Positions 1 through 7,423 of a DNA stretch of 64,000 nucleotides are shown here, piece by piece. The DNA is from CAXBNB01 sp040222275 (GTDB lineage: Bacteria > Bacteroidota > Bacteroidia > Cytophagales > Cyclobacteriaceae): positions 1-64,000 of the forward strand of contig JAVKDJ010000036.1 in NCBI GenBank assembly GCA_040222275.1, given 5' to 3'. The first letter of the stretch is position 1; each line of letters begins with the position of its first letter. The position numbers and the translations under genes were made by a program. The notes below the pieces were generated by a model, which made no database searches, was not told where the DNA came from, and was given only the letters and a program-made list of their open reading frames with translations.

Positions 1-340
1 TTTCAAATATACCTCAATAAATTACTTGGGTAAGTAGTCTGAATATTTTTTATGTGAATCGGATTGGTTTATTCATTGGAGATGTCTCCCTCCGTTCGAC
101 ATGACAAGGTGGACTTTTCTGCCCTACCACCGCCAGCCTTGACACCCTGACGGAGGAAGGGGCTCATCCCACCATTGCTGTTCGACATATTCCGAAGTGC
201 ATGTCGAATTAGTGGATAAAAGGATTTGCAACCTCAAGCTCCTTCGATAGAGTCTCACGAGACTTTCCAGATTTCGAAAACCTGGAAAGTCTGCCTAGAT
301 TGCAGAATACCTGCCTGGTCACATTGACGCAGGAAAGGTC
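1..340. repeat. Direct repeat block, copy 1 (about 340 bp)
   Basis: This block and 1561-1920 share the same succession of segments: a start resembling AATAAATTACTTGGGTAAG, a stretch with GTTCGACATGACAAGGTGG, a second GTTCGACAT about 100 bp later, then a hairpin beginning GAGAC. By eye roughly the first 160 bp are about 85-90% identical and the rest is looser. Read on the minus strand, the first bases resemble the 5' end of the broken membrane-protein gene at 1171-1585 (YPSNLL) but stop after a few codons, so this may be the promoter and truncated start of a paralogue. No convincing gene is seen in 1-529. Confidence 0.75.
261..291. repeat. Palindromic hairpin in repeat copy 1
   Basis: GACTTTCCAG and CTGGAAAGTC form perfect 10-bp arms around a TTTCGAAA-type centre, so the whole 31 bp is nearly palindromic. 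It occupies the same place in the block as the hairpin at 1843-1873. Hairpins of this form (short arms around TTTTGAAAA) recur between genes in many Bacteroidota. Confidence 0.75.
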
Positions 341-449
341 TTTAGAATAAATCTGATATAAAAGATTCATTAGATTCCTCCGCTGTGCTACGGAATGACC
401 TACCATAAAAAAGGCATAAAACATCAGACGTTCCCCTAAAACACAAACA

Positions 450-520
450 ACCCAGATTGGTTTATTCATTGTAGGTGTCTCTCCACATTCGACATAGCAG
501 GATGGACATTTTTGTTGCAA
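450..520. repeat. Third, partial copy of the repeat block
   Basis: The segment ATTGGTTTATTCATTG followed by a GTGTCTC/ATTCGACAT stretch matches the part of the block seen at 62-115, with several changes. It abuts the 3' end of the PIN toxin gene, so the toxin-antitoxin pair lies between repeat copies on both sides. Confidence 0.55.
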
Positions 521-529
521 GTCCACGTC

Positions 530-934
530 TTATTGGTTCCAATTGGAAGTTGCGAGTTCAGAGATTGGTTGATAATGCTTCTGATTGTTCGTGACCAACG
601 TTAGGTCGTTCGTCACTGCAATTCCTGAAATCAATATGTCCGCCGTTCCGATGGTGATTCCTTTGTTTCTTAATTCTGCATAGATGTTCGCAGAAATTCG
701 AAGGGAGGCAATAGAAAGTTTAAGGATTTCACAGGTCGATATGAAGCTCTCAAATTCAGAAATTTGCCTGGAAGCTCGTTTGAAAGTTAAACCAGCCAAA
801 ACCTCGAAATAGGTAATCTCTGAAATCGTAATCTTTGGATATTCTTTAATATAAAGTTCAAAGTTTTCAGTCACTTGTTGGTTGCCTTTCAAAAAATATG
901 AAAGGATGTCTGTATCAATAAGTGATCTATTCAA
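530..934 (-). CDS. PIN-domain toxin (VapC-like ribonuclease)
   Basis: A 134-residue protein of the usual VapC size. It opens with the PIN pattern IDTD (D7, D9), has E44 in YFEVLAGL, D99 in TADILIS and a late TNN motif, which together give the acidic residues expected for metal binding in PIN nucleases. The family normally cleaves tRNA or other RNA and is neutralised by the upstream-encoded partner. The start is a TTG whose last bases overlap the antitoxin stop (TTGA), an arrangement that suggests translational coupling. The pair is flanked by repeat copies. The RNA target cannot be told from sequence. Confidence 0.85.
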   Translation of the reverse strand: MNRSLIDTDILSYFLKGNQQVTENFELYIKEYPKITISEITYFEVLAGLTFKRASRQISEFESFISTCEILKLSIASLRISANIYAELRNKGITIGTADILISGIAVTNDLTLVTNNQKHYQPISELATSNWNQ

Positions 935-1161
935 AATTGAGGAATTCTTTCGTTGTTATCTTCTCTTGATTTGTGGAGTTCAGATGTTAGATCGTCCAAA
1001 TCTAAATCTTGGAAAATACCGCTGAACGATAAAGTGGATTTCTCGGTTTGGAAGTTAGTTTCCAAGTCGTTGAGGTAAGAGTCCAGATTCTGAAGTTTGT
1101 CATCTGAAAGTTTCTTAACCTTGTTGAGGACTATATTTCTAAGTTTTTCCTTAGTTGCCAT
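931..1161 (-). CDS. Antitoxin partner of the PIN toxin
   Basis: A 76-residue, charged, helical-looking protein (KEKLRNIVLNKVKKLSDDKL, then a Leu/Asp-rich middle) directly upstream of and overlapping the PIN toxin by 4 bp. It resembles the small DUF2281-like or VapB-like antitoxins with an N-terminal helix-rich segment and a disordered acidic C-terminus that usually wraps the toxin. No clear ribbon-helix-helix or AbrB motif can be read, so the exact family is unsure. Its role rests mainly on size, order and overlap. Confidence 0.7.
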   Translation of the reverse strand: MATKEKLRNIVLNKVKKLSDDKLQNLDSYLNDLETNFQTEKSTLSFSGIFQDLDLDDLTSELHKSREDNNERIPQF

Positions 1162-1170
1162 TACACAAAT

Positions 1171-1585
1171 TTAGAAAATTTCTGCTTTGAAAACGAATTG
1201 ATCTGATTGCTTGTTGTCAATTGATTTGTTTGTTTTTGTACTGTTCAAAAGTTGGCAGGACTTTTTCCACGTCCATTCAACGAAAAATGCTCCATAAGCC
1301 ATATGAACAATTCCGATTAGCCAGCCAGGTTCTTCTGGTAGGATGTTCATAATGATAATCATCACAGGAATGTAATGAACGGCTATTGCTAAAACTGCCC
1401 AAATCGCTTTTCTGTTGCCAAATGTTGAACGCCATAAATGGTTCAATTAGGAGAGGGGTTACAAGAAACGCCCATAAATCGATGGAGTTCTTGGAGAAAA
1501 GTCGATCTTCAAAAGATTTGACTTCCTGTTCGGCTTCAAGTTTAGAGGATAGTTCGTACCCCAATAAATTACTTGGGTAAGCCAT
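1171..1585 (-). pseudogene. Frameshifted small membrane protein gene
   Basis: Two overlapping minus-strand frames join into one protein-like sequence. The first (from 1585) reads MAYPSNLLGYELSSKLEAEQ and a hydrophobic LWAFLVTPLLIEPFMAF segment, then becomes junk. The second (to 1171) continues with GNRKAIWAVLAIAVHYIPV and WLIGIVHMAYGAFFVEWTW, two further membrane-spanning stretches. The switch lies near 1420-1440. The combined product would be about 130 residues with three hydrophobic segments. The family is not recognised. Either a real frameshift has broken it or there is a sequencing error. Its start lies inside repeat copy 2. Confidence 0.6.
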
Positions 1586-1920
1586 CTGAATATTTTTTAT
1601 GTGAATCGGATTGGTTTTTTCTCGGGAGATGTCTCCCTACGTTCGACATGACAAGGTGGACTTTTCTGCCCTGCCATTGCCAGCCTTGTCACCCTGACGA
1701 AGGAAGGGGCCTCTCCCTTCTGTAGCTGTTCGACATGTTACGAAGGGTAGTTGAATTATCTGACAAAAAGGAGTTGAAATCCACTAACTGTTAAATACCA
1801 TCTGCTCTGTGGCACAAAAAAACAAGCCTGCTGTTCTAACGAGACCTTGCAGGTTTTGAAAACCTGTAAGGTCAGGACTGCAAACAGCCAGCCTTGTACC
1901 AGGATGCAAGAAATCCTACA
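1561..1920. repeat. Direct repeat block, copy 2
   Basis: Second copy of the block at 1-340, starting within the first codons of the broken membrane gene and including the hairpin at 1843-1873. The rest of the gap to 2191 holds no gene I can support, only short frames without family signature, and a promoter-like box just before the isomerase gene. Confidence 0.75.
1843..1873. repeat. Palindromic hairpin in repeat copy 2
   Basis: GACCTTGCAGGTTTT pairs with AAAACCTGTAAGGTC over 15 bp with one mismatch. It is the counterpart of the hairpin at 261-291 and belongs to a palindrome class common in Bacteroidota intergenic DNA. No T-run follows, so a terminator role is not obvious. Confidence 0.75.
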
Positions 1921-2156
1921 GATCGAATGCAATACAAAAGAAATTTGTCGTTCTGGTTTTGCACAAAGCCAAACTAAGGGCACGAGTGAGGACACTCGCG
2001 CCAGCATTCCGGAGTGTAGTGCTTCCTATACACAACACGACCAAGCAGGAAGACCAATACGTCGATCCAGGTAAAAACTGGTTGTAACAAAAAGCTCTTA
2101 TGATTATCGGTATTGGTCATTTCCACCAAATTCCATGGTGTTATGCCAATTCCACA

Positions 2157-2164
2157 TATATTTG
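2157..2164 (+). promoter_or_regulatory. Candidate -7 promoter box (TAnnTTTG)
   Basis: TATATTTG matches the Bacteroidota -7 consensus exactly and lies 27 bp before the preferred ATG at 2192. No good TTTG -33 box is seen 19-21 bp upstream, so only half of the promoter is supported. Confidence 0.45.
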
Positions 2165-2191
2165 ACATTACAATTTAGAAAAGGCTACAAA

Positions 2192-3094
2192 ATGGGTAAA
2201 ACGAATTCGAGACGGACTTTTTTAAAACAAAGCGCACTTGGTGTGGGGGCATGCCTTGCACCCAATATGGCAACATCCAAACCAGCGTTAAAAGGACGGG
2301 TGAAACAGGTAATCGCGGCATGGCCTTTTATGGCTGCCGGTCCCAAATGGAGTCCTGAAGCGTTTTTACAACACGCTAAATCCCTAGGTGTCTCAGGGGT
2401 AGAGCTTTTTCCTGTAGAGCACTGGGGGTTGCTCAAAAAACATGGCCTGGTGTGTGCTGCCACAAAGTCTCACACCTTCATCAGGGGCATGAACAACAAA
2501 AACCATCACGCGGAATGTTTCTCCGTACTTGAAAGCGCCATTGATGCCACTTCTGCCGCAGGCTTCCCCAATGTAATGACCTTTACCGGCTTGGCCGATA
2601 CTTCTATGGAAAAAAACGGCAGCAAAGTATCGGCTGAAGAGGGCATGAAAAATTGTATAGAAGGGTACAAAAAAATGGCCAGGATTGCTGAAAAGAAAAA
2701 GGTATCGATGGTGCTGGAACCCCTCAACTCGCTGGTGTCAGAAAACATGAAAGGACATCCCGGCTATCAGGGCGACCATGTGGATTATTGCATGGAGATC
2801 ATCAAGGCTGTCAGTTCGCCAGCCCTTCGTCTTTTGTTTGATGTCTATCACATCCAGATTATGGATGGCAACATCATAGGCAATATTAAGAAATACATCG
2901 AGTACATTGGCCATGTGCAGGTGGCCGGCGTACCTGGTCGTGGAGAAATTGGTGACCAACAGGAAATCAACTACGCTACCGTGATGCGTTCACTTGTTGC
3001 TGAAGGGTACGAGGGCTATGTGGGCCATGAGTGGATACCCACAGGCGATCCCCTGAAAGGCCTGAAAGAGGCCGTAGATATTTGTGATGTCTAA
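2192..3094 (+). CDS. Tat-exported sugar phosphate isomerase/epimerase-like TIM-barrel protein
   Basis: A 300-residue protein of the xylose-isomerase-like TIM-barrel superfamily (hydroxypyruvate isomerase/epimerase group). The preferred start at 2192 gives a clean twin-arginine signal, SRRTFLK followed by a small-residue hydrophobic stretch; the frame is open further upstream to 2135 but that would bury the signal. Candidate metal ligands are the Glu in VLEPLNS, the Asp and His in LLFDVYHIQ, the His in IGHVQVA and the Glu in GHEWIP. It precedes a sulfatase by 30 bp and is likely cotranscribed, which suggests work on a sugar in the periplasm. The substrate is unknown. Confidence 0.85.
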   Translation: MGKTNSRRTFLKQSALGVGACLAPNMATSKPALKGRVKQVIAAWPFMAAGPKWSPEAFLQHAKSLGVSGVELFPVEHWGLLKKHGLVCAATKSHTFIRGMNNKNHHAECFSVLESAIDATSAAGFPNVMTFTGLADTSMEKNGSKVSAEEGMKNCIEGYKKMARIAEKKKVSMVLEPLNSLVSENMKGHPGYQGDHVDYCMEIIKAVSSPALRLLFDVYHIQIMDGNIIGNIKKYIEYIGHVQVAGVPGRGEIGDQQEINYATVMRSLVAEGYEGYVGHEWIPTGDPLKGLKEAVDICDV

Positions 3095-3124
3095 AAATTT
3101 CATATTACTTACTTCAATTCAACC

Positions 3125-4699
3125 ATGTCAATTCAGAAAACCACCCGGCTATTTATTTTCATTCTGTTTGTAAATTTTCTTTACTCCTGTGCCCCACCTA
3201 AGGAGGAAAGCAATGAACCCACGCAATCTGTAGATCAACCCAACATTGTGTTTATCCTGGCTGACGACCTGGGCTGGAATGAAATAGGCTACAACAGGCA
3301 AGGCAATGAACTTACCCCGCATATAGACAAACTGAGAAGTGAGGGTATGAGCATGACTCAATTCTATGTGCATGCCGTATGTACACCCAGCCGTGCTGCC
3401 CTGATGACCGGACGATATCCCTTTCGCACCTGGGCCGACTGGCGTTCGGAGGACTTTGGAAAGCCCTCATACCTGGAAAAACTTGGTATGACATTGAGCA
3501 AAAATATGGACGGGGAAGAAACCAGGCGCATTCATGGACTGGCAAGTGAAGAACGTACCATTGCCGAGGCACTCAAAGAAGTCGGCTACTTCACCTCCAT
3601 TTCTGGCAAATGGGGCTGTGGGGAGTGGCTACCCGGCCACCTGCCTATGGGCCAGGGTTTTATGCACCAATATGGCCACTACGCCTGGGGGATTGATTAC
3701 AACAACTACACCATCCCACATAACGCGCCTGCGCGCTATGCGGTGTACGACTGGCACAGAAACCAGGAACCCCTATCTGAGCAGGGGTATTCCACCGATC
3801 TCATTGCCAATGAAGTGGTGCGGTTGATTGCCAGCCACAAAAAGGACCAACAAGACAAACCATTCTTTTTGTATGTACCCTTCAATGCAGTGCATGGCCC
3901 ACTGGAAGAAATACCCAGGTACAGGGACAAATATGACAAGCGCTATGCCGCCATCAAATGCCTGGACGATGCAGTGGGACGTATCGTGGGGGCTATAAGC
4001 CAATACGGTTTTGATGACAATACTCTGGTGGTATTCACCAACGACAATGGAGCCATCAGGGACAATATGAATGCCCCCTACCGTGGTACCAAAAACACCA
4101 ACTACGAAGGGGGCGTGCGAGTGCCCTGTGTATTGAAATGGCCTGGAAAAATCCAGCCTGGAAGCTCCAACAACGAAATGATGCACATCACAGACTTTTA
4201 CAATACCTTCATCAACCTGGCGGGTGGCTCTATGGAGCAGGAAAGGAAACCCGATGGACTTGACATGAGCAATGTGATATTGAATGGTGCTAAAAGTCCA
4301 CGTGATGAAATTGTATTTGAGGTATCGGGGAGTGTTCGGTTGCCATCCATACGCAAGGGCAATTACAAACTGATTGGGGACGAATTGTACGACATTGCCA
4401 ACGATCCGGAAGAAAAAACCGACATTGCCGCTTCCAATCCGGAAGTGGTGGCAGAAATGAAAAAACGTGTAGAGGCGGTTGGTAATGAACGTCCCCTCAT
4501 GCCGGATGTCAGCCTGCTGATGACCCCTGCCCTGCCCTGGGTATATGGCCAGGAAGAAAATGCCCAAGCCCCTGAATGGATCAAAGAAGCAGTAAGAAAA
4601 GTACGCGCTACCCAACCCAGTGAATGGGCAGAAGGCACTACGCCCTGGCCCCAGGCCCCAAAGGATGGTAAGATTATTTACACCGGGGATGGGAGGTAG
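3125..4699 (+). CDS. Sulfatase (formylglycine type), lipoprotein
   Basis: A 524-residue arylsulfatase-family enzyme that hydrolyses a sulfate ester on a carbohydrate. It has a lipoprotein signal (LYSC, Cys22), the metal-binding ADD near residues 46-48, and the CTPSR motif at 86-90 whose Cys86 would be converted to formylglycine. Further family marks are GKWGCG, the FTNDNGA metal site and GTKNTNYEGGVRVP. The length fits the family. It lies downstream of the isomerase and faces the serine hydrolase gene with only 18 bp between stops. Its position next to a fucose-linked locus suggests a sulfated glycan substrate, but which sulfate it removes is not readable. Confidence 0.93.
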   Translation: MSIQKTTRLFIFILFVNFLYSCAPPKEESNEPTQSVDQPNIVFILADDLGWNEIGYNRQGNELTPHIDKLRSEGMSMTQFYVHAVCTPSRAALMTGRYPFRTWADWRSEDFGKPSYLEKLGMTLSKNMDGEETRRIHGLASEERTIAEALKEVGYFTSISGKWGCGEWLPGHLPMGQGFMHQYGHYAWGIDYNNYTIPHNAPARYAVYDWHRNQEPLSEQGYSTDLIANEVVRLIASHKKDQQDKPFFLYVPFNAVHGPLEEIPRYRDKYDKRYAAIKCLDDAVGRIVGAISQYGFDDNTLVVFTNDNGAIRDNMNAPYRGTKNTNYEGGVRVPCVLKWPGKIQPGSSNNEMMHITDFYNTFINLAGGSMEQERKPDGLDMSNVILNGAKSPRDEIVFEVSGSVRLPSIRKGNYKLIGDELYDIANDPEEKTDIAASNPEVVAEMKKRVEAVGNERPLMPDVSLLMTPALPWVYGQEENAQAPEWIKEAVRKVRATQPSEWAEGTTPWPQAPKDGKIIYTGDGR

Positions 4700-4717
4700 G
4701 TCTGCGGGACCACCCCT

Positions 4718-5878
4718 CTATTGCATTGATTCAAGTAGCAATTTCATAAATTCATTGGTGCTTTCGTAATCAAACCATCTCAACACGACCACCAGATTGT
4801 AGTCGGGCTCAACTATTATATAGTTGCCTCCAAAACCGGCAGCATAGTACGCATTTCGTGAAATGTTGGACAAATGGGGGTTCTTTCCATTCGGGTTTAA
4901 CCACCACATATACCCGTAATTTTCATTGGCATTTGAAGGTGTCGTTGCTTGCTTTATCCATTCCCGGCTTATCAGTGGCTTAGTCCCCCATTTCCCTTCG
5001 CTAAGAAAAAGTAGCCCCAACCTTGCCTGGTCTTCTGTATTGGTAAAAACGCCTCCACCTGAGTGCCCTCCGCCACTCACCGATTGCATTTGAATTCCAT
5101 CTACATTGACCCATGAATTTTCATAACCATACCACCTCCAGGTGGATGAAGCCCCAATGGGATCCATTATCTTCTCTTTAAATACCTGGGGCAGTGGTTT
5201 TCTCCAGACTTCAAGTAAACTATAGGCCAAGAGATTGACACGAACATCATTGTATTCGAATACACTTCCTGGCTCTGACAGCTTTCTGAATTTCCAATCA
5301 TCAATACCTCCTTCTTTCGAGGGCCTGTCAGCCCAATCGTAACCTCCCCAAAGCTCGCCAGACCAATCTGAAGATTGATTGAGCAGGTGCTCCCAGGTAA
5401 TTTTAGAATTGTGGTCCCCTTCAAACTTTCCATCCCAAACATAGTTGCCTACCCTTTCTTCTACCGATCGGATGAGCCCTTCATCCATAGCCAGGCCAGC
5501 AACGGTTGACAAATAACTTTTCGACACACTGAATGTCATATCAACTCTCTTTAAATCTCCCCACTTTGCCACTACATACCCGTTTTTTATAACCATTCCT
5601 GTAGCTTCTCCCCGCTTTCTTGTTGGCCCCAGTATTTCATGGTATGGTTCCCTTTCGAAGGCTCTTAATATGGCTTGCCGGAGGTCTTTTGTCTCAGTAT
5701 TGGGGCTTGATTTTGCAAAGTCAATTGCTTTTTGGAATTGCTGCTGATTAATCCCAAAATCCGAAGGGGCTTTCACCGCCCACTCTGAATTTGGTTTCGG
5801 ATAATAATAATCACCCTGGGCATGTACGAGTAGTGCACTGCCACAAATCAACTGCAGAAAAATAGCTACTGTTTTCAT
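4718..5878 (-). CDS. Serine hydrolase, beta-lactamase class C fold
   Basis: A 386-residue secreted protein (signal peptide ending near LLVHAQG). It carries the class C/penicillin-binding-protein triad: SVSK at 117-120 with nucleophile Ser117, Tyr209 in EYND, and HSGG at 272-275 in place of KTG. Such proteins are usually esterases or peptidases rather than beta-lactamases. It is the last minus-strand gene of the glycan locus, 224 bp after the jelly-roll lipoprotein, so it may form its own unit. An esterase role on acylated glycan is possible but unproven. Confidence 0.88.
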   Translation of the reverse strand: MKTVAIFLQLICGSALLVHAQGDYYYPKPNSEWAVKAPSDFGINQQQFQKAIDFAKSSPNTETKDLRQAILRAFEREPYHEILGPTRKRGEATGMVIKNGYVVAKWGDLKRVDMTFSVSKSYLSTVAGLAMDEGLIRSVEERVGNYVWDGKFEGDHNSKITWEHLLNQSSDWSGELWGGYDWADRPSKEGGIDDWKFRKLSEPGSVFEYNDVRVNLLAYSLLEVWRKPLPQVFKEKIMDPIGASSTWRWYGYENSWVNVDGIQMQSVSGGGHSGGGVFTNTEDQARLGLLFLSEGKWGTKPLISREWIKQATTPSNANENYGYMWWLNPNGKNPHLSNISRNAYYAAGFGGNYIIVEPDYNLVVVLRWFDYESTNEFMKLLLESMQ

Positions 5879-5985
5879 GTTTCTATGATGTTTTGGGTAT
5901 CCAGCCTATAGCCTATTATGTAAACACTTAATATAGGCACATTTCAGTTTATTAACCTTAGCCCGGTCGAAAAGTGTACGTCATT

Positions 5986-6011
5986 CCTGCCTGTTTCGGC
6001 TGACAGGCAGG
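5986..6011. repeat. Hairpin CCTGCCTGT...ACAGGCAGG
   Basis: Perfect 9-bp arms around an 8-nt loop in the gap between the serine hydrolase and the jelly-roll lipoprotein. A related hairpin (AACCTGTCTG/CAGGCAGGTT) occurs at 50575-50599, so it belongs to a dispersed palindrome family in this genome. Confidence 0.7.
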
Positions 6012-6102
6012 GATATTTTATCAAGCAACTGAACCACACTTGATGCGTGGACGGCCACCATTTATCGATTGTAAACACTTTAAGTTCCTAATTTACCCTA
6101 AT

Positions 6103-7308
6103 TCAATCTTCTACCCTGAACCCCTGATGCCACCTGCTCCAATTGGAGTAAAACCCCTCATTGTTTTTTTGACGTACGCGACTGTAATAAATTACACCAG
6201 GCGCCAGAGTGGTTTTGCCTTCCAGGCTTCCGGAAAAGACACCATTGGAGCTATCTACCACTACCTTTTCTTCTGTACCTAAAAAATTGGATTTAAACAC
6301 CACATCGTTACCTTCATAATCAGAAGCAAGCTCTACTTCCCAGCCTGCCAATTCACCAGCCCCGAAATATGGTGTTTTGTAGAGTGTAGGGTTAGAGGGT
6401 GAAATTACAGGACCAATAGGGTGTGTTGATATCACAAAATTATCGAACCAACGCCCCTGGGTTTTTACAGCCCCTCCATTCCAATATGACTCCAAAAAGA
6501 CGGCATTCACACCATGCCGGGTATAACTGCCCCTAAAGTTCAGGTTTTTTCTTTCTGTTTCCAACCGGCCGTCAATCCATAGTTGGTTCTCTCCATCGTC
6601 CTTGCCTGGTGTATTCAGCTTGACCCGGCTTTCTACCAAAACCCAATACCCCGACTCGCCTGTAGAGGAGATTTTAAAATCAGACACGGGTTGGTTGCCC
6701 AGCCAGCTCAGGTTTTCAAAGTCGTTGTATTTCGTTGTTTTGATCTGGTCAGTTTGCCCATCTACCCCTCGTGCAGGGTCGAGCGTAATCCCTTCATCTT
6801 CATTGGAACCATTCCAGACATGCGCAATCATGGCTTGTTGCCAATTGTCGGAAACAATACTGGTAGCCCTCAACATTTTATAGGGCGAACCCTTCCATCC
6901 ATGTTCGTGTTTTACATACATACGCACATAAATTTCATCGAATTTCCCGCCTTGCCTCACTACAGATGAAGTGGCCGGGAAGCCTCCAAAAGCGACCTGT
7001 CGATTGCCCCTGCCATCAACATCCCCCTCATCAAATCCCATATCGACTGACCCACCATCCGTACCAAAATCCTGATTGATATCTACTGTTCCCTTTTTTC
7101 CGAAATAATCCTTGTCCGACGAAAAATCATCATACCATATCGTATTTTGAGCCGTCTCATGGCTTTGTTCCTGAGACATTTCCACAAAATCAATACGTGG
7201 GACTTCAACCTTAAACGATATCTTTTCTTCCTCTATAGGATCAGCATCCCCACATCCCATGATCAGGAATGGAGAAGTAATGAATATATAGTTTATTAAT
7301 CTAAGCAT
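6103..7308 (-). CDS. Lipoprotein with jelly-roll (ConA-like) domain, possible polysaccharide lyase
   Basis: A 401-residue lipoprotein (signal ending LIMGC, Cys19) with no certain family. The central part reads like an extended beta-sandwich: MYVKHEHGWKGSPYKMLRA, a VLVESRVKLNTPG strand pair, QLWIDGRLE and GRWFDNFVIS, a layout seen in polysaccharide lyases and ConA-like lectins. The C-terminal ~80 residues look like a fibronectin-like module (WEVELASDYEG ... YYSRVRQKN). Last member of the susCD-led run, 115 bp after the GH20 gene. A glycan lyase or binding protein is the best guess, with moderate confidence only. Confidence 0.6.
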   Translation of the reverse strand: MLRLINYIFITSPFLIMGCGDADPIEEEKISFKVEVPRIDFVEMSQEQSHETAQNTIWYDDFSSDKDYFGKKGTVDINQDFGTDGGSVDMGFDEGDVDGRGNRQVAFGGFPATSSVVRQGGKFDEIYVRMYVKHEHGWKGSPYKMLRATSIVSDNWQQAMIAHVWNGSNEDEGITLDPARGVDGQTDQIKTTKYNDFENLSWLGNQPVSDFKISSTGESGYWVLVESRVKLNTPGKDDGENQLWIDGRLETERKNLNFRGSYTRHGVNAVFLESYWNGGAVKTQGRWFDNFVISTHPIGPVISPSNPTLYKTPYFGAGELAGWEVELASDYEGNDVVFKSNFLGTEEKVVVDSSNGVFSGSLEGKTTLAPGVIYYSRVRQKNNEGFYSNWSRWHQGFRVED

Positions 7309-7423
7309 AATTGTTCTGTTTTTAAAGTGAATAATACTTCGTGCACCCTGGTGAATGAAATAGACAATTGTGCACCTGTTTTTTTTAAAAAAAATGAGGA
7401 GGTGAAATGGAAAATCTTTTACG

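Noticed and set aside
209..526. Minus-strand 105-codon frame within the repeat block
   Set aside because: It crosses the repeat and hairpin and has no family feature; composition does not look coding.
1756..2168. Several short frames on both strands in the gap before the isomerase gene
   Set aside because: They overlap each other and the hairpin, lack starts with context and match no known pattern.
2135..2191. Upstream extension of the TIM-barrel isomerase
   Set aside because: It would place 19 residues before the twin-arginine signal and overlap the promoter-like box.
3773..4615. Long minus-strand frame (280 codons) opposite the first sulfatase
   Set aside because: Complement of the sulfatase coding strand without recognisable features.
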